From Zopfochytrium polystomum (Eukaryota; Chytridiomycota; Chytridiomycetes; Chytridiales; Chytridiaceae): a stretch of 64,000 nucleotides of DNA. Below, in pieces: positions 24,750-36,043 of this stretch. The stretch's first letter is position 1, and each line of letters opens with the position of its first letter. A program made the translations under genes and the position numbers. Location of the stretch: NCBI GenBank assembly GCA_025765615.1, contig JAIVFJ010000056.1, positions 186,001 to 250,000 of the forward strand, in the 5' to 3' direction. The notes under the pieces were generated by a model that saw nothing but the letters and a program-made list of their open reading frames with translations, was not told where the DNA came from and searched no databases.

Positions 24750-26133
24750 ATGTCGCCCGCCGCCACTGCCGTCAGCCCCGTAGTGCGGTACACCCCACTC
24801 TCGGAGCTCCTCTCGGACGCCCACTACACCGGCTCGATCCTCGCCTTCTCCGTCGTCCAGTTCGCTCTGTACTTTGGCGCCATCCGGCTCTTCCCAAAGA
24901 CGTTCAAGACGGTCAAGCAGCGCGGGTGGATCCTGACCGCCTCCAACTCGCTCGTCACCACCGCCGGCTCGCTCGTCTTTGGCGCCTCGGTCCTCCTGCA
25001 CGCCGGCCCGATCAGCTCCGCTCCCATGATGGACTGGCTCGCCGCACAGAGGATCCTCGCCGGCTTCTTTGTCTCGTACCTGCTCGGCGATCTGTTCATC
25101 GGCACCGTGTGGTACCCGTCCGAGGTGAGAGAGAGATACCAAGCGCCTGCTCGCTCGCTTTCGTCCGCTTCCCCCCGTCTTTTCAATCTCGCCTCTCGGC
25201 CTCTACCACTCTCCAATGGGTATCGCGTCTCTCTCACTCGCTCACTCCCTGTCTGTCTGTCTGTCTCTCTCTCTATCTATCTATCTCTCTCTCTGTCCTT
25301 TCCCCACCCAAAATCTCCCTCCCCCAATCTCCCCAAAAATTTTTCTGGGCCTGACACGGCACGATCAGCCTTCCCCCCAAATAACTTTCGGCGGGATGAT
25401 GATGTGGCTGTTTCCCCTCTAACGAATCGTGTCCTCTCTCTTCTCTCAACCCTGCCATGTCGCTCGCTCGCCGCCGCCGCCGCCGCCGCCCCCGCCCCCG
25501 CAGATGAACCCAATGAGTGGCTACTTCCACCACACGCTCTACGTCTTCATGACCACAAGCCTCTTGCAATGGAACCTGGGCGGCCCGCTGTGCTGGATGT
25601 TCCTGCTCGAAGCCCCGACCCTGCTGCTGTCCGTCGCCCAGATCAACAAGGCCCTCCGCAACGACATGCTCTTTGGCGCCGTCTTCTTCGCCACCCGCAT
25701 CGTCTTCCACATCTACGCCGTCCTGCACTTCGCTTTCGCCGCCTTCCCAGGCTCTCTTGTGTGGATGTACCCGGCCTCCGTCCTGCCCCTGCACTTTATG
25801 TGGTTCCGGGGATGGATCGCCCAACAGCAGCGCCTCTACAAGGGCCGCAAGGCATCAAAGGCCGCCGCAGCAGACGCCAGCAAACGGGCCGCGGCAGCGT
25901 CGTCGGGATCGACCCTCCCCATCGAGGACAAGACGGGAGCAGGACTCGCCGCCGCCTCTGGCTCGGGAGCAGGATCCATCGCTTCCCCCGCGTCGTCCCC
26001 TGCCGCCTCGGCAAAAGCTGCAGCGGCCGCTGCCGCAGCCAAGGCGGCGCGTCCCGACCGTCGTCGCGCGACAACCTGGCGCCACCCACCCGCTGCGTCA
26101 CCCGTGTTTCCTCACGGCGCTGGGCCCGTTTGA
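24750..26133 (+). CDS. TLC-domain (TRAM/LAG1/CLN8) membrane protein
   Basis: Exons 24750-25124 and 25504-26133, phase 0, give 334 residues. Hydrophobic segments are spaced as in TLC proteins, such as the TLCD4/TMEM56 group: ILAFSVVQFALYFGAIRLF, SLVTTAGSLVFGASVLLHAG, ILAGFFVSYLLGDLFIGTVW, GYFHHTLYVFMTTSLLQWNL, CWMFLLEAPTLLLSVAQINK, NDMLFGAVFFATRIVFHIYA and LVWMYPASVLPLHFMWFRGW. The His-His pair in MSGYFHHTLY and the EAPT-x-L segment are typical of this fold. The N-terminal catalytic block of ceramide synthases is missing, so lipid sensing, transport or an uncharacterised role is likelier than sphingolipid acylation. The cytosolic tail is Ala/Ser/Lys-rich. The intron carries (CTGT)n and (CT)n repeats. 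Confidence 0.82.
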
Positions 26134-27268
26134 ACGGCTGGACGCAGACTCCTATGAACCTGCTTACCACCCCTCCCCCCCCACACCGCAGGATTTTGTC
26201 CTTGTCGTTTCGTTGTAAGAGTTTGGAATCAGTTTCTTCCACAATATCTACCCAGTCTTGATGTTCTGATCGTGTCGGCGTTCTCCCAACGTATTCGACC
26301 CGTTCTTGTTTTGCTCTTCCAGTCTTCGCCCCCCACTCCTCCTCCGAATTATTGTCGCCGTTTATGTATTGCAACCTTCTTCACTTGGCTTTCGGCTACC
26401 GCGCGTGACACCCCCCGATCCTTTTTGCTTGGTCCTTCTTTTGCTTTCCTTATTTTTTTTTTTTTTTTTTGTTGAGGAAACACTCGCCGCGTCTTCTTTC
26501 CACCATTTTAGTGCAAAGCAAAACCACAGTTATTACAACCCGCCCCACCTTTCAACCCACACAAAATCTATCCTGCCGTGTTTCTTTTAGACTTTCACTC
26601 CCCTCGCATCCACCCACCATTCCATTCGCCAATGTAGCCCTTTCAACGACCTTACGCTTTCTTCCGAACTCCTGAACCCGAACCCCCCTCCATCCTCCTG
26701 CCTCCCTTCCCCGCATCCTTCCGCCAATCGATTCCAGTCGGACCCGCTCGCGTGTCTGTTTCCAACTGTCCGTACTTTTTTGTTATGACCACGAAAGAGA
26801 GTACGTTAATGGAGCCTGACGTCTTCCGCTCGGAGAACACTACATCTGGGAGCTTACTACGTGCGTGTGGCTCGTCGGAACTATGGACGTGAACGCGTGA
26901 AGGTAGAAATAGTGGCGCATACGAAATTGACCGGTGGTAGAAGGGCGGCCCACAGCACGCTACCGCGCCGTTCCAAAGAAAATCGCCTTGCAAGCGATTT
27001 GTTGAGCTTGCGGACCTGTTTTCTATTGTAGCCTCGTTGAACTCTACGTTGACTTTACAGTAGTGATGCGCTCACCCAGGTGGGGGCGCGAGCACCACCA
27101 CACACACAACACCCCCACTGCCCACCATGACCCTCTCTCACAGCAACGCCTCACAGACCCCCGCGCACCCTTGCCGCACGCCTTTTCGCGCCGACGCCGC
27201 CGCCCGTCGCCGCGGCAGGGACAACCCCCTTTTTCCGCCTCGTCGCGGCCGCACCACCGCCACTGCCA
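26134..27268. other. Convergent intergenic region
   Basis: Between the TLC gene (plus) and the GT49 gene (minus). The first 550 bases are C/T-rich on plus, the usual 3' flank composition in this window. 26750-27060 is of mixed composition with no open frame of note. Confidence 0.45.
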
Positions 27269-29435
27269 CTACCACCACTGCTGCCCCCCGCCGCCGGCGC
27301 CGCCGCCTTCTTGCGCGCTGCGCCGCCACCCCCCGCCGCCGCCGCCGCCGAGACCACCGTTCCCGCCGGCCTTCACCGCCTCTGCGCGCACGCCCGCCAA
27401 AAACGCCCGGTAAGCACGCCCCACCGTCCGCTTCACCACCACCCCAACCGCCCTCTCCTCTTCCTCCTCCACCTCCCTCCCCTTGCCCGCCGGCGCCCCG
27501 GCCGCCCCCCTCGCGCCCCCGCCGCCATCCTCCCCCCCGGCCAACATCAGCACCCGCTTGCTCCCGCTCGCCGCGTGCGGCCGGTGCACCACAAACGGCC
27601 CGCCCCGCGCCACGAAAAATCCGCACCCGCGCGCCTGCGCCGTCACAGACTGCACCCGCTTGTTGAACGCGTACCCGCGGAACTCGCCGGCGAACCGCGG
27701 CACCGCCGTCCGGTGTCCGACCACGTACGGCTCGAACCGCGCGTCGAGGCTGCCGCCCGTCGACGGCGCGAGGAGCCCGTAGAGCGACGGCGTCGTTGGG
27801 GTGGTGGAGGCGGGGAGGGGGGAGAGGTATTGAGTGTAGTTGGTTCGCAGGTGCGCGCGAGTGATCAAGAGGTCTGGGGACGGCGAGGCGAGGCGCCCCG
27901 CGCACCACGCGGCGAGGTGCGGGTGCGAGAGCGCGGGGTCGCGGGTGGGGCGCGGCTGCCGAGAGTGGAAGGGCACGATGGTCGCGGACGCGCAGGCCGC
28001 GCGGAGGTGCGCCAGCGTCAGGTTTGCCGGCAGCCCGGACGCCGCCGCCGGGGGCGTTGTGGCGGTTGAGGCGGCGGCCCGGGGCAGCGGCAGCGGGCCA
28101 GGGGACCCGCGGTACTCGAACGCCGGGACGACCAGCAGGTTTCCCGGCGGGGGTTTGGTGGTGGCGGTGGTGGTAGGACCGCCGGCGGCGGGGTTGAGGT
28201 GGGCGGTGAGCAAGGCGACGACGGCCGGGTGCGTCAGCGCGGCGCGCGCGCCGGTCGACGGCACAAAGTCGGCGTCCAGCGAGAACACGAGGTCCGTGCG
28301 CGCGCGGTCCGCCGCCAGGTTGCGCAGCGCGTTGATCGGGTACAGCAGGTCGTACGGGTGGTGCGCGACGCCGGACCGCCGCACTGGCACCGGCTCGTCG
28401 CCGCCGGAGTCGGAGTCGGAGTCCGTCGTCTGGACGTACAGGAACTCGACGCCGAAGAGCAGCGACACGGTCACGACGCACTCCCCGTCGTCGTCAAAGT
28501 CTCCAACGGCGTCCGCGAGCGCCGCGCGGAACAAGGACAGCGCCGCGTCCAGCCCGCGCAGCTCGCGCGCCGTCCCCACGTACACCGCGACAGACACCGA
28601 CCCGCCCCACCGCCGCACCAGCTCCGGGATCTGCCCCAGCCGGTCCAGCGACGTCTGCGTCGCCACCGTCACGTCCGTCGCCGCCCTCGTCGTCGCGTTC
28701 CGGCCACCGCCCCGGCCGCCGCCGCCGCCGCCGACGACGACAATGTGGTCCTCGCTCGTGATGTATGGCAGCGCCGTCTCGCCCGCGTACACCCCGTCGT
28801 CGTCCGTCACCACCGGCAGCCGCGGCGGCGGCGGCGCGTGCCCGTCGATCCCAACCAGCTCGGTGATAAACGCTTCCAGCCGCCCCCGCTGCCCCGCAGG
28901 CACCGTCCCGCCGCCGCCGGCCAGCGGGTTGACGTACCGGAACCCCTTGCGCCCGCCCTGCCCCGCCGATGCCCCACCTGCAGCCGCCGCCGCACCCGCC
29001 GCCCGCCCGCCGCCGCCGCCGCCGCCGCCCGCGCGCGGGTGCGGCCGCGGCTGCGGCCGCGGCGCGCCGAGGAGCGGTTGTTGCTGCTGCTGTTGGTGTT
29101 GTGGCAGCGCGGGGTTATCGTTGGCGCCCACGACTGGCTCCTCCATCCCCGGCGGCGGCGCGCGGGTCGCGCGGCAGCGGTTGCGCGAGGACGTCTGGTG
29201 CGTTGGCTTCAACCGCGGCGGCGGCGACGCACGCGCCACACCAGCCGTGCCGGCGCCCGCGGCCCTCGATCGGCGACGGGATGGCCGCGGGGGGCTGCTC
29301 CGTGGCGTGCGGCCAGGAGAGGAAGAAGAAGACGACGATGTGGAGGAGGAGGAGGAGCTGGAGGGGTGCGGGCGGGTGGCGGCGGTGGCGGCGACGTGCG
29401 GCGGCGGTGCCGGTGCCGGTGGGACGGCGAGCCAT
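27269..29435 (-). CDS. LARGE/B4GAT1-type glycosyltransferase (GT49), frame broken near the N-terminus
   Basis: The frame ending at 27269 encodes a Glyco_transf_49 domain. Visible are IPELVRRWGGSVSVAVYVG, LYPINALRNLAADRARTDLVFSLDADFVPS with the DxD metal site, LLVVPAFEYRG, the cluster RFEPYVVGHRTAVPRFAGEF, RGYAFNKRVQS, and a late GPFVVHRPH. Relatives are Golgi type II proteins that add glucuronic acid or xylose to glycans. In this frame the first ATG is 29144-29146, which gives no membrane anchor. A textbook signal anchor (APLQLLLLLHIVVFFFLSW, preceded by an Arg-rich stretch and ATG 29433-29435) lies just upstream in another frame. I infer one gene with a missing or extra base between about 29150 and 29330; no canonical intron fits the needed length. 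Many Gly, Ala, Pro and Gln runs. Confidence 0.82.
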
Positions 29436-30963
29436 TCGCGAGGGGTTAGCGGGGTGGGGGGTGCACAGGCACGGGCTGAAGAGGGCGGAGGAAGTGTCGG
29501 GACACTTGACTTGATTGCCTTTTGCGCTCAGTGCCGTCAAAAGGTCTATATTAGTTAGGAGTGGTTAGCGGGGGTCCGTCCTCCCGCGTCGTTCTGCGGC
29601 AGTCGCGAAGGCGGCCAAGAAGCCGTTTGTTTGCAGTGTGGCGGACTGTGACAATCTGTTGTTTGACTGTGCTACTCTTTGCAAGAGTTCTAAACTTCCA
29701 AAAATAAAAATACGATTCTTGAAAGTTTTTTTTTTTATTCCCCCCGTTCTTTTTTAATTGGACAGGCCTCGTTCGGCGTTCGCGTTCGACGCGACTTTTG
29801 GCCCTAGAAGCCGTACATTTTTGACGCGTTGTGCGTTCCGTGCGCCGCTCGATTGGGAGGATGAGAAGGCCCGACGCGTTGACTGGGTCGAAACGCTTCT
29901 AAAATACTTGTGGGGGTGGGGTGGGAGATATGGCCCGAGTCTTCTAACTGCGCGCGTGTAGCGTGTGACGCACGCGCATCGCACGGTAGCAGCTAGGACA
30001 ATAATAATAATTATACATAAAAAATATGCAAGTTTAACACAGCACAAAGCAAAGCACCTACGTGTACAATATTTGCTGGGAGAGTCCACGCGCCCTGCTT
30101 GTTTATTATTAACGATTACAAACGCGCCCAGCGGCAGCGGGGCAGCACATGATGCTGAGCTTTTTTTTACACAACTGCGCTGTTGTGCAGGAAGCGTGTG
30201 TGTGGGTGGAGGGATTGGGATTGGGATTGGGGCATCACGTGGGGTTGAGTGTGCTTTGTGTGCGTGCGTGTGGATGGATGGAAGGAGTGATGGGAAGCAA
30301 TGACAGACGGCTAAATTAGTAAGCGAAAACACAAGTTGCTATTACAACCGAGGCGCGGGACAGCAACAGAGCGCGCGACAGAGACCGAGGCTGAGAGACC
30401 AACAGGAAAGGAGTATGAGCGACCACGCACGCCGCGGTTCCTTCGGGAGTATGTATTTTAGAATGCGTGTTATGCGGAAAGAAAGAGAGGGAGAGACAAA
30501 GAAAGAGTGTGAAGGAGATAGAGAGAGGGGAAGAGAGAGAGAGAGAGAGAGTTAGGGGTGTGTGTGTATGTGAGAGAGACAGAGACAGAGACAGAGATAG
30601 AGACAGAGACGGCGCGTTGTGGGTGGTTGGTTGGTTGCTCGTGTGACTGACTTACTGACTTGCTTGCAAGCTTCGTGTGCCCGATCGTTGCGCCGGGCTC
30701 AGTCTCTCGCTCTCTGTTCGGCTTGCAATGACTCTGTCTGTCTGTCTGTCTGTCTGTCTGTCGTCTGTCCTGATGACCTGGCGCAGTAATGGGGGGGCAT
30801 GCGCATGGCCTGGCTGTTGTTGTTCCCAAGCACCACGTGCCTGTTGGGCTGTGGGTTGTTTGTTAGTGTCTGTCTCTTCTCTCTGTCTCTCTCTGTCTCG
30901 CTATCTCTTTCGCTCTCTCTCTCTTTCATTCGCATACACGCACACACACACTTTTACTCTCGG

Positions 30964-31013
<50 letters not shown>

Positions 31014-31079
31014 GCTCTCTCTCACAGAGCATCCTTCTGTGTGCGGCGGCCCTCACTCGCCGTTTTCCTTCCCACCCAG

Positions 31080-31087
31080 TATAAATA
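31080..31087 (+). promoter_or_regulatory. TATA box of the GDSL lipase gene
   Basis: TATAAATA follows a CT-rich tract and lies 194 bases before the start codon. Transcription would begin near 31110, giving a leader of about 170 nt that includes the (CA)n repeat. Confidence 0.55.
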
Positions 31088-31196
31088 CGCGTCCACTTCC
31101 CTCGCTCAACAACACCCCTGCCAAGCGCATCCGCCCTCTCTCTGATTCCACTTTCGTTTGACCGAAGGACCTCATTGCGCCCACTTAGCACCTCAT

Positions 31197-31199
<3 letters not shown>

Positions 31200-31251
<52 letters not shown>
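31200..31251. repeat. (CA)26 microsatellite in the GDSL lipase 5' leader
   Basis: A perfect CA repeat that ends 29 bases before the start codon, so it should be transcribed into the 5' untranslated region. Confidence 0.95.
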
Positions 31252-31252
<1 letters not shown>

Positions 31253-31280
31253 CTCTTTGTACGAAAGCTTAACAAACGCA

Positions 31281-32896
31281 ATGCTTCCCGCTCTCGCTCT
31301 CGCTGCTGCCTTGGTCGCCTCCGCCGCTGCCGTCTCGGCTCGCCCGTTCGACTCTAGTGCTTTGGCTGCTGCGGCTGCTGCGGTCACCAGGGCGCCCTAC
31401 ACGGAACAGTTCTGGGAAAGCTGTATGCTTCACTTTTTTTTTTCTTTTGTTCTGGAGTGCGACCTTCTCCCCCGGTACAAACTTGGGTTACGCGTTCTCG
31501 TTCTGTCCTCAAGCTGGACGGTGCACGGCGCCCAAACACTTTCCCCACCCGCCCCCGTTTCCCCAATTGTCTGCGCGGCTAACTAGATATGGTTTCTTGC
31601 CCACCCGCGCGCAGCGCTCTCCCGGTTCTTGGCCGATCCCAACCACCCTTCCCAGTCGGCCAGCGCCCAGGAGGCCGCCGCGGCCGCTGCCGCCTTCACG
31701 TGCCCCGCGAAGACCTTCACGTGCACTCCGTACGCGGACGACGGCGTCAAGCCCAGCAACGTTCGCACCGTGAGGCCAAAGGTAATAGGCTCCCTGCCGC
31801 TCACCACTCACCCGACGCGCCTCCCACCCACCCCTCCCCAGCGCTGGCACGTGCCCCCCACGCACAAACACGTGCCACAGCTCTGTCTCCCACTTCGCTT
31901 TCGGAACCATGAGAACCCCCCCTCAGACACAAACACACAATCCACTCCCACTGAATCCCCTCGTCTTTGCTCAGCAACTTACGTTCCCCCCCGGAACAGG
32001 ATATCTCGGTCGTCATGGCCATCGGCGACTCGATCACCGCCGGCTTCGGCATGAACTCTGGCACCCTTCCGTTCACGTCCATCACCGAGTACCGCGGCCT
32101 CGCCTTTGACATTGGTGGCGACTCCGGCGCCGTCACCATCCCCAACTTTCTCAAGACGTACAACTCGGGCGTCAAGGGCGCGTCCACCGGCACCACCAGC
32201 CTCGGCGCCACCGTCGACGTCCTCAACGTCGCCGTGTCCGGCGCCCTCATCGGAGACATGCCGGGCCAGGTCGCCACCCTCAAGTCGGCGTTCACGTCGG
32301 GCGGGTACAGTGCCTCCGGCTGGAAGATGCTCGGCGTGCTGATTGGCGCCAACAACCTCTGCAAGGCCTGCAACTCTGGCACGGACGCGACCAACAGCCC
32401 TGCCGCGTTCGAGGCGTACTTCCGCACGACCGTCCAGGCGCTCCGTGGCAACTTCACCAACCTGATTGTCAACGCGTACCAAATCTTTGACGTCAGCCAG
32501 GTCTACTCCCCGCAGCAGTCCTCCTCCTACTGCTCGTTCGCGCAGGGACTGCTCAACGAGTGCCCGTGCTCCAAGACCGACGCCAACCGCGCCCTCATGA
32601 AGTCGTACGCCCAGCAGTACAACGCCGCCATGACCAAGGTCGCCGCCGAGTTTGCCGGCCTCAACGACTTTGCCGTCAACGTCCAGACCGGCGTCGCAGA
32701 CCTGATCATTCCCGCCGGCTCCGACGGCCTCAACTGGCTCGCCAAGATTGACTGCTTCCACCCCAACCAGTGCGCCAACCAGGTCGTCGCCGCGGCCGCT
32801 TGGAACAACATGTTCCAGAAGCAGGGCAGCAAGACCAGCTACCAGCTCGGCGCCGTCACCCCGTACTGCCCGGGCCCGACCGACTACTTCCAGTAA
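31281..32896 (+). CDS. Secreted GDSL lipase, phospholipase B-like
   Basis: Exons 31281-31422, 31615-31781, 32000-32896 (phases 1 and 0) give 401 residues. A signal peptide is clear (MLPALALAAALVASAAAVSA), so the enzyme is exported. SGNH/GDSL blocks: the nucleophile in VVMAIGDSITAGFG (Ser about 114), LNVAVSGALIGDMP with the oxyanion Gly, GVLIGANNLCKACN with Asn in block III (phospholipase B proteins usually read GGNDLC, so the Asp after Asn is replaced), and the Asp-x-x-His pair in KIDCFHPNQCANQ (about 354/357). Paired cysteines (CSFAQGLLNECPC, CKAC) fit disulfides in a secreted protein. The family includes animal PLB1 and fungal and protist phospholipases; the substrate is probably a phospholipid or ester. 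TATA box and (CA)n leader lie upstream. Confidence 0.92.
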
Positions 32897-35800
32897 GGAG
32901 CCCCAGGGCGGCGCTCTTGTCCTGAACGACCGGGACGGCCTTCTCACACCGCCTACGGGACGCCGTTGTTTTGTTTGTGTAGTGTGCAAATGTGCTTTCT
33001 TCTCCTCCTTTTTTCTTTCATTTGTGATTGCTTTCGCTGTTTCTTCCACCCCTTTTAATTGCGCAGCCCAATCCACATCCACAAAAACTCCTCTCTTGAT
33101 GCCCCACCTCAACCGACCTCAAATAAGCCGTTTGCTGCTCGTTGCTTGTTGTCGCGGAGCAAAGGGTCCACACCACTCGACCCCTGCCCCGCCCCTTTTG
33201 CCCCTTTTCTTTTGCCTACTTACTCGTCTCGGCCCTCCAGCGCCGGACGACGACTACGACGCCTCTGCGTGTGTATGCACCGATGCCGGGCCACGCAACA
33301 CCCCCAACACAAAAAAAGAAGAAAAAAAAAAAAGACGCGCCTCTCTGTTTCCTCTTTGTTCCGACGGTCTCTAAAGTTAGTCGGAATCTTTTCGGCAAAG
33401 CTTTTTGACGGCCTTTCTCTTGTTTTCCTTTTCCCCCCAGACCGATGGATGACCTCGAAAATAAAAACTCAAATGCAAGAAAAACGAAAACAACGTGCCC
33501 TTTCTCCGCTGCGCGTCTTGTTCTTTTCCCTGTGTACTTCAGCAGTCTGTCTCTCAAGGTCCGAGGGACGCCCGGCAACAAGACGAGTATGGTCTTGAAT
33601 CGCAAGGAGTGAAATTTGTGGTCGGCTGGTTCTGTCAATGTTCTTGGCTTGTCTGCCATACCTGCGTGGCATTTCGCTTTCTCCCGTCACGAAGCCTCTG
33701 GTTGTCTAGCTGCCTGGAGTTACATAAAAAAAAATTAAAAAAAACAAAAAAATTGTCCGCGTGTCTCTTTCAAGAGAATAGTGCTCGTTGCATTCAAAGA
33801 ACGACGATGGCGAAGAACTCCCAAGCAGCCCATGTGAGAGATCAAACAAATCTATAACCCCTCCTCTTTTTCTTTTTTTCTCACTTTCTCTCTCCATTTA
33901 GAATCTGCGGAAATTGTTATTTCTGGCGTGTCCATGTCCGCTTTGTATCCGCTTTTGCACGGAAAATTTAGTAATCCTTACCTGTCAGATGCGGATATCG
34001 AAGTGCGGATAGTACGGGACAAATGCTATTCTGCTTTTCGGACGGCAGCCTTACTTTGACAGAATTTCTGTGTGGACAGACTGCCTCACATCTAGTTGGT
34101 GTAGAGACAGACACGCATTGTCTGTCCCTTGCAGTCAAACCTCTGCTGCCCGCACAATCTGTAAACAGTCTACTCTGAGTGAGTAGTGAACGAAGTGGAG
34201 ATGTGTGTTTGCAGGTGGTCCTTCTCCCCAGCTTGGAGCGAAACGAGAAAAACTCTGTTGTGAATTATTGGTACATAATGGTGATATACTGTTGGCATTC
34301 TTAAGGAAAGGCAATTTGGTCGGAGCATTACTGGGCCTACTAGGGATGCAGGCTTTCCCCTTTGGAAACTGGGGGACGCCCCAGGACCCAATGCATTAAG
34401 TGACATAGCTGCAGTACCGGGTACGCCGGTTCAGGCAGTCACCTGGACGAGGAGCGTGGGAAGCAACAAAAAAAAAAAAAAGCCACCACATTCGTAAAAT
34501 CTCAAACAACGAAGGCCCGGTCAAGTGCCAATATATACACACTATAATAGTCACTAGGCGACCTTGACCAGCACTGGGCAAAAACCTCTGCTATATTATC
34601 TGCTTGAGCAAAGGAGGAGGAAAACTGTTTACACCAGGTTTCTGTTCCACTTTATACTCGGAGCATTTGTCAACAGTGCAAGCCAGCACCCAGGTCTGCA
34701 TTGGCAGTGGCTTGCTCTTCCCATAGGCATCATGTAGAACAATAACCGAGAGTCACAACAGGCTCAGGTCTGTCTTGTGCTCAGTTCCGCCTAACACAAT
34801 CTCCCTTCATTAGGCCACCTTCCAGCAGCAGTTCAGCACCGCAACTGGGTGAGAGATATGCAATTTGCACCTGTCCTGCAGTCACTTTTGTTGCACCAAG
34901 GCCCATTCATGGGACCACCTCTCTGTCTGCGTCCCAGTCATCAATTGCAACATATTGGCATAATCCACAGATATAAATGGTCCTACCAGAGAGCCAACTC
35001 ATAACTACGTACTTACATAGGCACGGCCCTGTACACTCTGTTGAAAGACAAAGCTTCTAGCTGTCAGTGCCTGTTACATGTCGCTCTTCAGATCAAATAT
35101 TCAAAAAAAAAAGTTGTGCTCTAGTGAAGGACAAAGGGGTTCCACGAAAGCATTTTCCATCCCACAAATGCTTCGCCACCCCCCCAAAAATTCTCTTAAA
35201 TTTTTTGCAAATAGATAGACCATAGAGCATCAAATTTGATCATTCTCCTCGTTATGGCTCACTTATGGTTGGAAACGAAACATGAAATGATTGGAAATTG
35301 GCTCGACATGATTTGCTGCAGTAAGCGAGATTTGAAGCACTTTCGCGGACTGAAAGAGGAAGGATTGGTAAGAAAATGATGGCACACAATAATTAATTCC
35401 AATGACAGTAAGCTGAAATGCTCTGAGTCATTTACAGTAGTCTCCAGAACTTTGAGAAACCGTGTTGCAAACAGAAGAATTTTTGAGGATATGGATTGTG
35501 TGCATTACATCAGACTTGTTCTATTTTTACTCAATGAAGTCACTCATTGGAGTCTCGTTTATTCAAATTTTGTGCACTACTTGGTGAAACTGCTCTGGAG
35601 TGTTTTTCTTTAGAGCTCAGACTCAGACTGTCAGGCATCTGTATTTTATGTTTTTGCAGCCCCGACACCTGAGCCAGATACAAATTGCACAGCCAGTAAC
35701 TGGAAATTTCATTGTGAAAGATTGCTGTTTCAGAGAATTTTGTCGCCTAGCGATGGATGAAAAATATTTTATTGAGAACTGATGAAGTTTTTATAATTGG

Positions 35801-36043
35801 GCTTCAGTCGGGGAGATTCAAATTTTATGTGGTGGCGAACTTGTGACCGAGAAGAGATGGGAGTAATCATGAAAGGGCTCCAGCGCCAACACACCGTTTT
35901 AACTCTGCCTGGGCCACGAACGCATGTACAGCGCTCGGTCTTATTTTTCGTCTACGTTACTTCGCCTTTCTTTCCCTTGCACCTTTTGTGGACCCCAAAC
36001 AAAAAACAAAAGACAATATAGACATACCGTAAACACCCCACGT
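32897..36043. other. Convergent intergenic region with an AT-rich repeat island
   Basis: 3.1 kb between the GDSL lipase and COG4. 32897-33900 is the C/T-rich flank typical of host 3' ends. 33900-36000 is AT-richer and CpG-poor, with stops in all frames, and resembles old transposon debris; one stretch matches sequence at 59.5 kb. No gene is supported. Confidence 0.5.
34679..34798 (+). repeat. Diverged dispersed repeat, copy A
   Basis: About 120 bases match 59553-59676 in the same orientation. Shared blocks include AAGCCAGC, GTCTGCATTGGC, AGTCACAA and CTAACAC, with transitions between them. The unit lies in AT-rich debris and is not known to me. Confidence 0.6.

Larger units (their letters stand above)
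29436..31280. other. Divergent intergenic region, microsatellite-rich
   Basis: 1.8 kb between the glycosyltransferase (minus) and the GDSL lipase (plus). It is AT-rich at 29690-30150; (GA)n, (GT)n and GACAGA repeats lie at 30478-30612, (CTGT)n at 30734-30763 and (CT)n at 30967-31010. No coding exon or RNA gene is recognised. Confidence 0.5.

Noticed and set aside
27840..29558. 572-codon open frame on plus opposite the GT49 gene
   Set aside because: It mirrors the GC-biased third positions of the minus-strand gene; its translation is Arg/Pro/Ser-rich without motifs, whereas the minus frame has clear GT49 blocks.
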